In this document: positions 52,380-61,182 of the stretch, piece by piece
Numbering within the stretch: the first letter of the stretch is position 1
How the letters are laid out: each line of letters starts with the position of its first letter
Assembly (NCBI RefSeq): GCF_947497915.1
Contig: NZ_CANMIJ010000001.1
Span: 1,547,611 to 1,611,610 of the forward strand
Length of the DNA: 64,000 nt
Reading direction: 5' to 3'
From: an uncultured Erythrobacter sp.
GTDB taxonomy: Bacteria; Pseudomonadota; Alphaproteobacteria; Sphingomonadales; Sphingomonadaceae
Program-made: the position numbers and the translations under genes
Notes under the pieces: model-generated
What the model saw: only the letters and a program-made list of their open reading frames with translations
Database searches by the model: none
What the model was told of the DNA's origin: nothing

Positions 52380-53264
52380 TTACAATCCGGCGCGAACCAG
52401 CCAATCGTGGAACAGACGCACGGGGCGTGCTTCCAGAGACGTTGGCTTGCACACAAACCAATAACTGTACGGGCTTTCCACCGTCCTGTTCGATAGGTCT
52501 GTCAGCCGGTTATCGGCTGCACGGCGCATATGGTCATCGTGCATGATCGCGATGCCAAGCCCCTGAGCCGCGGCCTCCAGCATCAATTGACCTGAATCGT
52601 AATGATCAATCGCCGCCGGATCGAGATCGCTGAGATTGTGGGCTTTTTTCCAAGCCTCAAAACTCTCCGGAAGCTCGGTATGCGTCAGGAAAGTCTGCTT
52701 TTCGAGCACTTCGCGGTCGATAGTCTCGCCAACGGCGCGGGCAATTTCCTTGCTGCAAATCGCATGGACAAGATTGTGGTCCAGCCGCACGGCATGCAGG
52801 CCCGATGCCGGGCCGCGTGACAGAATAATCGCAGCATCCAGAGTGTCGCCGACGCGGTCTTCGAGATGCGGGCCAGTGTCGATGTCGATATGCAGCAATG
52901 GGTGGCGCTTGCGCAGCTCACCAAGGCGCGGGAACAGGCGCTGGCTGCCAAACAGCGGCAGAACGCCCAGACGCAGCCGCAATAGCGAGATGTTGTCCGA
53001 TTGGCTCTCCACTGCACGGGTCAGCGATTCCAGATGCGGGTTCACCGCCTCGTAAAACGCCTGACCTTCATCGGTCAGCTGCATCGATTGACGCGCACGG
53101 GTGAACAATTTCTTGCCCACGAACTCTTCGAGATTGGTGATCCGGCGTGACAGCGCAGACGGGCTCAAACCGATCTCTTCGGCGGCGGCGCGGGCCGATC
53201 CAAGGCGGACCGTGCGCATAAACGCCTCTAAAGCGCGCAGTGGGGGCAAACGACGTGACGGCAT
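52380..53264 (-). CDS. LysR family transcriptional regulator (GcvA-like)
   Basis: 294 residues. HTH RRLPPLRALEAFMRTVRLGS and AAAEEIGLSPSALSRRITNLE, then a LysR effector domain with RLRLGVLPLFGSQRL. The LPPLRALEAF opening marks the GcvA-like group. Convergent with plsC, 12 bp apart; upstream is corC on the same strand 93 bp away. No divergent target. Confidence 0.92.
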   Translation of the reverse strand: MPSRRLPPLRALEAFMRTVRLGSARAAAEEIGLSPSALSRRITNLEEFVGKKLFTRARQSMQLTDEGQAFYEAVNPHLESLTRAVESQSDNISLLRLRLGVLPLFGSQRLFPRLGELRKRHPLLHIDIDTGPHLEDRVGDTLDAAIILSRGPASGLHAVRLDHNLVHAICSKEIARAVGETIDREVLEKQTFLTHTELPESFEAWKKAHNLSDLDPAAIDHYDSGQLMLEAAAQGLGIAIMHDDHMRRAADNRLTDLSNRTVESPYSYWFVCKPTSLEARPVRLFHDWLVRAGL

Positions 53265-53357
53265 TGGAAACTCCTCTTCTGCGAAGAGATACGCGGGGCC
53301 AAGGCTATGGATGCAAAATTTCGAAGGAAAAACGAAAAAAGAACGAGAAAAGTGCGC

Positions 53358-54302
53358 CTATTGCAATTCGCTCGCATCTTCTGATGGAGTCGGCGCGTGC
53401 AAGCGCAGGCGTTTAACATGCGTTTCATCGCCGCCTGTCACTTCAATACGCCATCCGCTGGGGTGTTCCACGATGGTGCCCACAGGCGGCACTTGCTCGG
53501 CCAGAACAAAGGTTAGCCCGCCCAGCGTATCCACCGCCTCTTCGACCTGCGCCAGATCAGGATCAACCTGCTCGGCCACATCGTCCAATTCGGCGCGGGC
53601 ATCGCAGTCCCACATTCCGTCACCGATCGGCACGATAAGCGCCTCGGGCGTCTCGTCATGCTCGTCTTCGATCTCGCCAACGATTTCCTCGACGAGGTCT
53701 TCAATCGTGATGATCCCGTCTGTGCCGGAAAACTCGTCTAGCACAATGGCAAGGTGGACGCGGCGCGCGCGCATATCGGCGAGGACATCCAACGCGCCGC
53801 GCGATTGCGGCACATAGAGTGGCTGGCGCATCAAAACAGTCCAGTCGCGCGGCGGCTTTTTACCGTTCGCGAGGAATGGGAACACGTCCTTGATATGGAC
53901 CATGCCGATCACATTATCGAGCTTTTCGCGGTAAACCGGCAAGCGTGAATGGCCGTTCTCGCTGAACGCTTTGACCAATTCTTCCCAGCTGATGGAGGCC
54001 TCTACACCAACAATCTCACCGCGCGGCACCGCGACATCATCCGCATCGTGATCGCTGAAATGCAGCAAATTGCGCAGCATCTGGCGCTCAACTGTCGAGA
54101 GGTCGCCATTGCCGTTGCCGTTTTCATCGCTGTCGGCTTCGTCGTTCTCGTCCTCATGCTCGTCGATCGCTTCTTCAAGCTGTTCGCGCAGGGAACGCTC
54201 GTCGTCACCGACTTTGAGGATTTTTCGGAGCGCGGCCCCCAGATTGCTCAGGGCGCCGCCGCTACTCTCCGCATCTCCGGCGGGGGATTGGGAATCGGGC
54301 AT
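53358..54302 (-). CDS. corC: hemolysin/CorC family CBS-domain protein
   Basis: 314 residues, no TM segments. Acidic N-terminal region (about 30-60), tandem CBS domains (VPRGEIVGVEAS, LPVYREKLDNVIGMVHIKDV, VPQSRGALDVLADMRA, DGIITIEDLVEEIVGEIEDE) and a C-terminal CorC_HlyC domain with DTLGGLTFVLAEQVPPVG and RIEVTGGDETHVKRLRL. Role is unsettled (Mg/Co efflux or cell-envelope maintenance). Normally downstream of ybeY, as here (27 bp). Confidence 0.94.
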   Translation of the reverse strand: MPDSQSPAGDAESSGGALSNLGAALRKILKVGDDERSLREQLEEAIDEHEDENDEADSDENGNGNGDLSTVERQMLRNLLHFSDHDADDVAVPRGEIVGVEASISWEELVKAFSENGHSRLPVYREKLDNVIGMVHIKDVFPFLANGKKPPRDWTVLMRQPLYVPQSRGALDVLADMRARRVHLAIVLDEFSGTDGIITIEDLVEEIVGEIEDEHDETPEALIVPIGDGMWDCDARAELDDVAEQVDPDLAQVEEAVDTLGGLTFVLAEQVPPVGTIVEHPSGWRIEVTGGDETHVKRLRLHAPTPSEDASELQ

Positions 54303-54329
54303 TAGTGTTTTTCGCCCTTGCGGGATTGC

Positions 54330-54821
54330 TTATGTTTCATCGCGGTCCCCATATGGGTCTGCGATACCCATTTTGGCAAGTATCGCGATCTCCAAAGCCT
54401 CCATTTTATCGGCTTCTTCGTCACAATGGACGTGATCATGGCTCGCAAGATGCAGCAATCCGTGCACGATCAGATGGGCGGCATGGTCGCAAAGCGCGAT
54501 GCCCTTTTCCTCGGCTTCGCGGGCGCAGGTTTCATATGCCAGCGCAAGATCACCGAGCATGACAGGCGGACCGTCTGCAGCGAGCTCGCCCAATTCGTCC
54601 CGCTCCAACATGGGAAAGCTGAGCACATTGGTCGGCTTGTCGCGCTGGCGCCATTCGCGGTTGAGCGTGTGAACCTCTGCATCACTGGTGAAAAGCGCGC
54701 TGACGGCAAGACGCGGATTGGCAAGCGCAGGCTCACCACCAGCAGCAGCCTCCGCAGCGCGCAGAGCCAAGGCCTCCCACTCGCCAGCAGGCCAGTCTTC
54801 AATGTCGATATCGAGGTTCAT
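54330..54821 (-). CDS. ybeY: rRNA maturation endoribonuclease YbeY
   Basis: 163 residues. Zinc-binding motif in LIVHGLLHLASHDHVHCDEE (HGxLHLxxxDH); LNREWRQRDKPTNVLSFP is the second hallmark. YbeY trims 16S rRNA 3' ends and takes part in ribosome quality control. In most proteobacteria phoH directly precedes it; here a 2-kb accessory segment intervenes. Confidence 0.96.
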   Translation of the reverse strand: MNLDIDIEDWPAGEWEALALRAAEAAAGGEPALANPRLAVSALFTSDAEVHTLNREWRQRDKPTNVLSFPMLERDELGELAADGPPVMLGDLALAYETCAREAEEKGIALCDHAAHLIVHGLLHLASHDHVHCDEEADKMEALEIAILAKMGIADPYGDRDET

Positions 54822-55023
54822 GATTGACGGCGACTTAGCGCGTATTGGATCGGCTGTGAATGGCGGGTTATAAGTCCAGCAATGGTAAAACCGATGGTTT
54901 GTTTGGGGTGGGAAGCGGCCCTACGGTAGTGCAACTGATCCGCACCGACAAAGAGTGAGAGCGGAGGTTTAGAGACGGTTACGACTGCTAGCTTCACAAT
55001 TCCGCTCCTTATCGATTCCGGTC

Positions 55024-55683
55024 TCAACCATGTCTTCCTTCAACAAGTTCGTCCAAGAAGAAGAAGGAATTTTTCATTGCATGAGATTTCCCAGCGACTG
55101 CTAGAGCGTTATTTGAGATTGAATAGACCCCCCAATCAAGCAGATCGCAGTAGGTTTGAACTGGGCCCGGCCCAATGTCCGTGACTTTGAACAAAGACAC
55201 GTTCCCTTCCGTGGGCATCCGATCATCGCCTTTATATTCAGTGTTGTCGATTTTCCATACGAAGCCGACGTCTGGGTGCGTTGCGCACTCACCACAATAA
55301 ATCGCGATATCTAGCGCAAAGCACAATAAACGATGATCGCGCCCCGTGGTTTCGCGCTTTCGCCAATCATAAGCACAAATTGTCCCGATGCCTCTAACCT
55401 TTGAAATCGTGCTCGTGCTGAACTCATGCAAGGCAAGTGAGACGCCTGGCACGTCCTTCACAGCGTGTGGTTCTGGCAGTTGTACGCCAAATTCTGCGAG
55501 CTTTGCTATGATCAGCTCACAGCGATGTTCCTTTATCGTTTTGAAGAATGCGAAGTTCTCTGTCCTTTGCTCGGTATTCAAGTCGACACCCTCTCCGGCA
55601 TGAGGCATTCTGAACGTGGGATAGTCTGACAACGATTTATCAAGTTTTGCACCGCGTCCAAAAAAACCGCTGAAAAAAGCCAT
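55024..55683 (-). CDS. hypothetical protein within the phoH-ybeY insertion
   Basis: 219 residues, no signal peptide, one possible amphipathic N-terminus (MAFFSGFFGRGAK). Contains LALHEFSTSTISKVRGIGT, ICAYDWRKRETTGRDHRLL, FALDIAIYCGECATHPDVG, and DIGPGPVQTYCDLLDWGVYS. I do not recognise the family. AT-richer than flanking genes. Lies between ybeY and a small membrane gene on the same strand, so it may be read with ybeY. No function proposed. Confidence 0.72.
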   Translation of the reverse strand: MAFFSGFFGRGAKLDKSLSDYPTFRMPHAGEGVDLNTEQRTENFAFFKTIKEHRCELIIAKLAEFGVQLPEPHAVKDVPGVSLALHEFSTSTISKVRGIGTICAYDWRKRETTGRDHRLLCFALDIAIYCGECATHPDVGFVWKIDNTEYKGDDRMPTEGNVSLFKVTDIGPGPVQTYCDLLDWGVYSISNNALAVAGKSHAMKNSFFFLDELVEGRHG

Positions 55684-55903
55684 AATTGTTCCTCAATTAC
55701 TACGACAACCAAATGACTGCCCGCTGTCTTGTAACCTCAATGGCGACGAAGATCAGCAAGCTATCCAAGTCAGGATTTCGTCTGGCTCAAAGAGGCGGTT
55801 GAGATCCTAAATCCGTCATGGCAATGAACCATGGAAATAGGGGTGGGAAACTGACCCTCTAGTATGCTTCCGTTCCCCAGGACTTATCTGCAAACAATTC
55901 TCT

Positions 55904-56356
55904 CTATTCTGCTAGGGTGAGATCATCCCGTGGTTGCCAATAGTCCTCGATCAACATCGACCATTCTCTGCCGTCTTCCGATACCATGTTCGGATACATT
56001 TTGATTGAAGATCCGCTCGGCTTCGCGACGAAAGTCATGATATTTAACGTATCGTCAGAGAGAATTTCATCAACTTCATCCCAAGAAAGCTGCTCAACAC
56101 GCCGCCCCCGTTTGTATAGGAATCCATTCTGACTAACCGCCAGAGTGGGGTCCCCAGGGAAACGGTTTCTACAGATCAAATATAGGCCACCACTCCAGAG
56201 CACGAATGTTGACACAAGGATAAAGGTGGACGGAGGCTTGGGCGCGAATATGGTACTAAGAAACAGGCCTAGCAAAATCACTGATATGACAAAAAACGCC
56301 CAATTATCCTTTAAGCGAGGGCGTGCTGGACGAAAGTAGATAGTTTCTTTTGACAT
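55904..56356 (-). CDS. small two-TM protein with PH-like C-terminal domain, unknown
   Basis: 150 residues: two hydrophobic segments (about 20-40 and 45-62) then DPTLAVSQNGFLYKRGRR followed by VEQLSWDEVDEIL, a beta-rich pattern like bacterial PH/YcxB-type domains. The gene is AT-rich, preceded by its own start at 56356 and followed by 220 bp without a gene. Unknown function; assignment of the PH-like fold is tentative. Confidence 0.65.
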   Translation of the reverse strand: MSKETIYFRPARPRLKDNWAFFVISVILLGLFLSTIFAPKPPSTFILVSTFVLWSGGLYLICRNRFPGDPTLAVSQNGFLYKRGRRVEQLSWDEVDEILSDDTLNIMTFVAKPSGSSIKMYPNMVSEDGREWSMLIEDYWQPRDDLTLAE

Positions 56357-56473
56357 CGGTCGTCCAAATTCTCGTTAGCCAAAGTCCATCAAGGCCAAGT
56401 GATTAACCGATTGCGTCAATTTCCGCAATTGAGAGAGGGAGCGGACATGCAGTCCAGGCTATCCGTTGTACGA

Positions 56474-56487
56474 CCGCAATTGGGTCG
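56474..56487 (+). repeat. short dispersed element, core CCGCAATTGGGTCG
   Basis: Core followed by TTAGCCGAATGTTC; lies in the 260-bp gap between the two accessory genes. Related degenerate text (GGGGTGGAAAACGGTCGTTA) occurs at about 56577-56596. Confidence 0.75.
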
Positions 56488-56616
56488 TTAGCCGAATGTT
56501 CGCTTTTTCAAGGAAACCTGTGAAAGCCGAAGTTCCGCTTACGGCCCAGTTCAAGCCGCAATGCAAAGGCCGATATTGGGGTGGAAAACGGTCGTTAGAG
56601 AGCATAGAGTTCAATC

Positions 56617-56877
56617 ATGTTCGTAATTGAGGATGAGTGGCATGCTGAGTGGATCGGCGAGTTCAGCAGCCGAGAAGAAGCTGAGGCTGAGCTTGCAAGG
56701 CTTGCAAAGCTGCCTTGGGATGAGGCGCCCAACGCTTGCCCTTGCACAAGTTGGCGCACCTGCGGGCGTCGCTATCATCTAATCCAGTTCGAGACTTCAT
56801 TTGAGCCGTGGCGAGTGTTGAAAAACGAAGCGCGCCTTGAAGTTTCAGCGAAGGCCACTGAGTGGCTCTCAACCTGA
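56617..56877 (+). CDS. small conserved hypothetical protein (accessory)
   Basis: 86 residues: MFVIEDEWHAEWIGEFSSRE then EAEAELARLAKLPWDEAPNA followed by CPCTSWRTCGRRYHLIQFET and a short tail. The CxCxxWxxC cluster could bind metal. Similar small proteins occur singly in many proteobacteria. Only gene on the plus strand within the insertion; bounded by short repeats at 56474 and 56909. Function unknown. Confidence 0.72.
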   Translation: MFVIEDEWHAEWIGEFSSREEAEAELARLAKLPWDEAPNACPCTSWRTCGRRYHLIQFETSFEPWRVLKNEARLEVSAKATEWLST

Positions 56878-56908
56878 TGAGCAGGAGAGCGGGTTTGCTG
56901 CTCCATGT

Positions 56909-56922
56909 CCGCAATTGGGTCG
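56909..56922 (+). repeat. short dispersed element, core CCGCAATTGGGTCG
   Basis: Core followed by CAAACCGACAGTCC; lies 44 bp from the phoH stop, at the right border of the accessory insertion. Confidence 0.75.
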
Positions 56923-56965
56923 CAAACCGACAGTCCATTTTATGACCGAAACGCCCGCTGACGGA

Positions 56966-58018
56966 CTAAGCCCCCTCGCCCTCATATGCTTCGACAATGC
57001 GCCCCACGATCGGGTGGCGCACCACGTCTGCGGCGGTGAAGCGGATTGTGCCGAAGCCGTCGACATTTTCGAGCCGTTCGACTGCGTCATTCAGCCCGCT
57101 TGACCGGACACCGCCCGGAATATCGACCTGACGCGGGTCTCCGCACACCACCATCCGGCTGTTCTGGCCAAAGCGGGTGAGGAACATTTTCATCTGCTCT
57201 TTGGTGGTGTTCTGCGCCTCATCAAGGATCACAAACGCATCGGCGAGCGTGCGGCCGCGCATGAACGCAATCGGCGCGATCTCGATCTCTCCGCTGTCGA
57301 TCCGGCGCTGCACTTGCTCTGGCGGCATGCAATCGTTGAGCGCGTCGTAAAGCGGGCGCAAATACGGATCGACCTTCTCTTTCTCGGTACCGGGCAGGAA
57401 GCCGAGTTTTTCGCCCGCCTCCACCGCCGGACGCGACAGGATCAGGCGCTGAACGCTGCCGCTGATCAACTGGCTGACCGCCTGCGCGACCGCGATGTAG
57501 GTCTTACCCGTACCCGCCGGGCCGAGTGCAAAGATGATATCATCGCGCGCTAAGCTGCGCATATATTCGATCTGCGCGGCAGAGCGCGGCACAATCGTTT
57601 TCTTGCGCGTGCGGATCATGATCGGCGGCGCTTCTTTTTCTCCGCTGATGATGCCCTCCAAAGTCGGCTCGTTCGACATAGCGATTAACGCTTCGACTGC
57701 GCCTGCATCCAGATCCTGCCCTTGGGCAAGCCGATCATACATCGTCTTGAGCGTTTCGCGCGCGCGGGCCACGTTGTCCTCTGGCCCCTCGATCACAACC
57801 TGATCGCCGCGCGCATGGATCATCACGCTCAGGCGGTTTTCGACCTGAACAAGATTGGCATCGAACTCACCGAATAACGGCCCGAGAAGCGATTGATCGT
57901 CGAAGGTGACTTCCGCTTTCGCTCGTCTTGGCGAACGTAGCGAAGTGATGTTGCGGGGATCGGGGGAAAGCTGCGGCTCTCCCTTTTGATCGGCTGCGCG
58001 TGTTGGTCTGCGACCCAT
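56966..58018 (-). CDS. ybeZ: PhoH family ATPase (YbeZ)
   Basis: 350 residues from the ATG at 58018. N-terminal KH-like/PIN-associated part with VIHARGDQ-like text (VMIHARGDQVVIEG), then Walker A LGPAGTGKTYIAVA, VEAGEKLGFLPGTEKEKVDPY, and Walker B AFVILDEAQNTTKEQ. YbeZ acts with YbeY in rRNA processing. miaB precedes it (130 bp), but ybeY is 2 kb away. Confidence 0.95.
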   Translation of the reverse strand: MGRRPTRAADQKGEPQLSPDPRNITSLRSPRRAKAEVTFDDQSLLGPLFGEFDANLVQVENRLSVMIHARGDQVVIEGPEDNVARARETLKTMYDRLAQGQDLDAGAVEALIAMSNEPTLEGIISGEKEAPPIMIRTRKKTIVPRSAAQIEYMRSLARDDIIFALGPAGTGKTYIAVAQAVSQLISGSVQRLILSRPAVEAGEKLGFLPGTEKEKVDPYLRPLYDALNDCMPPEQVQRRIDSGEIEIAPIAFMRGRTLADAFVILDEAQNTTKEQMKMFLTRFGQNSRMVVCGDPRQVDIPGGVRSSGLNDAVERLENVDGFGTIRFTAADVVRHPIVGRIVEAYEGEGA

Positions 58019-58150
58019 AGTTTCCTTTACGAATTGGCTTGTTGCCTGAGTCGGAAAGGTAAGCAGCGGCGGGCCGAAAGCAAGTTCAGGGCAGGCGCGT
58101 AACGGTGGATAGTCCCGCAAATGCGGTGCAGTGGATTGCAGCTCCGGCGA

Positions 58151-59482
58151 TCAATCGGTGATCAATTCACCGCGCATGGAGCTGCCGCGTCCCTCGACCA
58201 GATGCGTGCGCACCATGTCGCCGATGGCGGCTTCGCCTTCGAACCAGACCGATTGCAGCCAAGGGGATTTGCCAAGCCATTGGCCCGGCAGTTTGCCTTT
58301 GCGCTCGACCAGCACGTCGCAAGTCTTGCCCACGCTCGCCTCATTAAAGCCGATCTGATCGCGGTTCAGGCGCGCTTGCAGACGCTGGAGACGATCATCC
58401 ATCACTTCGACGGCGATCTGATTGTCCATCGTCGCAGCAGGCGTGCCGGGCCGCGGCGAATATTTGAAGCTGTACGCCTGCGCATAGCGAACTTCATCCA
58501 CGATGCTCAGCGTGTCTTCAAACTCGGCTTCGGTCTCTCCCGGAAAACCGACGATAAAGTCGCCGGACAGCGCGATGTCGGGGCGCACTTCGCGGAACCG
58601 TTCGAGCAGCCTCAAATAGCTTTCTGCCGTGTGCGAGCGGTTCATCGCTTTCAGCACGCGGTCATTGCCCGATTGCACCGGCAGATGGAGATACGGCATC
58701 AACTTGTCGACTTCGCCATGCGCCGCGATCAGCGCGTCATCCATGTCGTTCGGGTGGCTGGTCGTGTAGCGGATACGCTCCAACCCATCGAGCTTTGCCA
58801 GCGCATGGATCAGGCCAGAGAGGCCGACATTGCTGCCCTTCGCATCTTCGCCGCTCCACGCATTTACGTTCTGGCCAAGCAGCGTAATTTCATGTGCGCC
58901 AGCTTCAATCAATCTGCGAGCCTCATCGATCAAATCGCTGAATGGACGAGAAATTTCCGCACCGCGCGTATAAGGGACGACGCAGTATGTGCAGAACTTG
59001 TCGCACCCCTCCTGCACTGTCAGAAATGCTGTCGGAGAACGCCGTTTGCGCGTCGGCAGACTGTCAAACTTCGCAATCGCGGGCATATCCGTATCGGTCG
59101 CCCGCTTACCTGCAACCGCGCTGTCCAGCATATCTGGCAGACGGTGGTAAGCCTGAGGCCCGACAACCATCGACACCGCCGGCGCACGGGTCATGATCTC
59201 TTCGCCCTCTGCCTGAGCGACGCAGCCAGCGACCGCGATCATCGGCGCTTTCTTTTGCGTCTTGCCTTTCGTCAGGCGCCCAATGTCAGAGTAAATCTTC
59301 TCCGCGGCTTTCTCTCGGATATGGCAAGTGTTCAACACAACCAGATCGGCATCCTCACCCTCGGGCGCTTGGCTCAGGCCTTTTTCCGTCAGCAGTTCGC
59401 TCATACGCTCGCCATCATAGACGTTCATCTGGCAGCCGAAGCTTTTGACCCGGTAGGTCTTGGGAGGATTGGTCGGTTTCAT
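58151..59482 (-). CDS. miaB: tRNA-2-methylthio-N6-dimethylallyladenosine synthase MiaB
   Basis: 443 residues, full length. UPF0004 domain with SFGCQMNVYDGERM and VLNTCHIREKA; radical SAM motif VQEGCDKFCTYCVVPYTRG (CxxxCxxC); C-terminal TRAM domain with CDVLVERKGKLPGQWLGKSP. It adds a methylthio group to i6A37 of tRNAs using two Fe-S clusters. Start of the miaB-ybeZ-(insertion)-ybeY-corC group. Confidence 0.97.
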   Translation of the reverse strand: MKPTNPPKTYRVKSFGCQMNVYDGERMSELLTEKGLSQAPEGEDADLVVLNTCHIREKAAEKIYSDIGRLTKGKTQKKAPMIAVAGCVAQAEGEEIMTRAPAVSMVVGPQAYHRLPDMLDSAVAGKRATDTDMPAIAKFDSLPTRKRRSPTAFLTVQEGCDKFCTYCVVPYTRGAEISRPFSDLIDEARRLIEAGAHEITLLGQNVNAWSGEDAKGSNVGLSGLIHALAKLDGLERIRYTTSHPNDMDDALIAAHGEVDKLMPYLHLPVQSGNDRVLKAMNRSHTAESYLRLLERFREVRPDIALSGDFIVGFPGETEAEFEDTLSIVDEVRYAQAYSFKYSPRPGTPAATMDNQIAVEVMDDRLQRLQARLNRDQIGFNEASVGKTCDVLVERKGKLPGQWLGKSPWLQSVWFEGEAAIGDMVRTHLVEGRGSSMRGELITD

Positions 59483-59516
59483 GATGGCGCGCGTTTAGCG
59501 GGGATAGCGCGTGGGT

Positions 59517-60497
59517 TCAATCAGAGTTGCCATTCTCTGATTTCGCACGCCGCGCCTGATGCACGCAGGGTTCGATGTAAGGCGGGTTCGTGCCCGGATG
59601 CACTTTGTCGTCCGGCCCGCATTCGACCATCGGTTTTTTGAGCTTGTTGGCATCCACAATCGCCTTTGCATCTTTGTCCGCATAGGCGGCGATCCATGTG
59701 ATGCAGTCGGCAAGCGGCCTGATCTTATGCTTGGTAAACGTGCCCTTTTGCGGCGCGCAATTCAGCGTAAACACGTCGGCGGCAGGCGGCGCGCTGTATT
59801 TAGAAAACCGGCGTAGCAATTCACCGCGCTCGTTGAACACGGTGCGATACATGTCGTTCTGCATCGATTCCGCGTTGTAGAACGGCGACGTGTTGAACAT
59901 GTATGCCCGCACTGCGGGATACTTCGCCGAGACCTCGGTGGCGAGCGCGCCGCCAAGTGAATGGCCGGTTACGACCCAAGGCAATTCCTGCTCCGTCTCG
60001 CCCTCAAACCGCGCCATCTCAAGCTCGAAATATTTGAGCGCCAGATCGATCTGATCGTTGCGCAAAGTGCCGTAGAATATATCCGTCAGGCCATCGAAAT
60101 CGGTGCCGCGAAAGGCGAGGATACGCGCGATGGGTTTGCGATCTGGATCGCCTTTGCTGCCAGATTTGAACTGTTGGAAAATCCGGTAGTCAAAACCCGT
60201 GCCCTTGTCCTCCTCATCAAGCTCGCGCCGCTCAATCGGGACGAGATTCGGGCCGATATTCCCGAACAGATCATCATCGCCGATATAGGTGTTGGTCGCA
60301 GCGATGGCATAGGGATAGGCATCCACCGCGGCATCGCGCACAAACGCGCACCACCCGCCCGGCTCCATCCGGCACGGGCTGCGCGATTGTGAGATGTCGG
60401 GAAACGTCGCGCAGGCGGAGACGGTGAAAGCGAGAAAAGCTAATGCAAACCCCCAAAGATCATTTGCCTTGCTCCTCCTCGCTAGATGCTTCCGCAT
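59517..60497 (-). CDS. lipase family (class 3) lipoprotein
   Basis: 326 residues from the ATG at 60497. Lipobox TVSAC after the signal segment WGFALAFLAFTVSAC, so Cys is probably lipidated. GHSLGGALATE holds the serine nucleophile (GxSxG); IARILAFRGTDFDG is the N-terminal lipase-3 motif. Likely an outer-membrane or periplasmic hydrolase on lipids. The start overlaps the end of the upstream coiled-coil gene by 38 bp; a longer frame to 60599 is open but less likely. Confidence 0.82.
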   Translation of the reverse strand: MRKHLARRSKANDLWGFALAFLAFTVSACATFPDISQSRSPCRMEPGGWCAFVRDAAVDAYPYAIAATNTYIGDDDLFGNIGPNLVPIERRELDEEDKGTGFDYRIFQQFKSGSKGDPDRKPIARILAFRGTDFDGLTDIFYGTLRNDQIDLALKYFELEMARFEGETEQELPWVVTGHSLGGALATEVSAKYPAVRAYMFNTSPFYNAESMQNDMYRTVFNERGELLRRFSKYSAPPAADVFTLNCAPQKGTFTKHKIRPLADCITWIAAYADKDAKAIVDANKLKKPMVECGPDDKVHPGTNPPYIEPCVHQARRAKSENGNSD

Positions 60498-61182
60498 GAT
60501 CCGAGTATTCAAGCCGGAGCGGAGGAGGTTCAAGTAGCGGCGGTCCGTCGTCCACTTCATTTGCCTTAGACTCATTGACGTACTCCACGACTTCCTCAAC
60601 CGTTTCTACTGCGTCACCAGCATCTGCGAGAAAACCAGCAGTTCCAGTCGTCGCGGTTGTAAATGCACCAGCCAACAGCCAAAACGTCACCAGATTTGTG
60701 CGCTTCTTATCAAGCTCAGCTTCAACAGCATCGATTCTTGCATGGAGCCTTTCTTTGGCTTTTTCAGATAGGTTTGAATTGCCGACAGCAGTTCTAAGAC
60801 GATCAATTCTTGCTCGAATCTTGTCCTTAGTTTCTGGCGACAGAGCAACAGAATCTGCACGTAAAAGTTCGCGATTCCGCGCGCGAAGGCGTGTCACGAC
60901 ACGAGAGAGCGAAACATTAAACGAATCCATAGTCGAAGTAGAATTCACAGCGTTCGATGCTGTGGGAAGCCCAGATATACCCAGCTCCTCTGCAATCGTA
61001 GCAATCTCGACTATGAATTGCTGACGCCAAGCGAAAGCATCCGAGTGATCGGCTTCGAATGAAAATGCGGTCTTCGTATCAAGCTTTTTCTTGGCAGCAA
61101 GAACGATAAATAGAAACGCCTCTTCTGCATCGGATGGTGCTTCTGACCATACAACTTCATCGATAAGGCTATCTTGAAGCAT
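60460..61182 (-). CDS. coiled-coil membrane protein of unknown function
   Basis: 240 residues. Soluble helical N-terminal half, a coiled coil at about 95-160 (LSPETKDKIRARIDRLRTAV and LSEKAKERLHARIDAVEAEL), one TM segment at about 164-185 (VTFWLLAGAFTTATTGTAGF), then an acidic Pro/Glu tail. AT-richer than ppiB. Its ATG shares a base with the ppiB TAA (TAATG), giving translational coupling. I do not recognise the family; the architecture (helical domain, coiled coil, TM) would fit an effector or scaffolding protein, but this is speculative. Confidence 0.75.
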   Translation of the reverse strand: MLQDSLIDEVVWSEAPSDAEEAFLFIVLAAKKKLDTKTAFSFEADHSDAFAWRQQFIVEIATIAEELGISGLPTASNAVNSTSTMDSFNVSLSRVVTRLRARNRELLRADSVALSPETKDKIRARIDRLRTAVGNSNLSEKAKERLHARIDAVEAELDKKRTNLVTFWLLAGAFTTATTGTAGFLADAGDAVETVEEVVEYVNESKANEVDDGPPLLEPPPLRLEYSDHAEASSEEEQGK

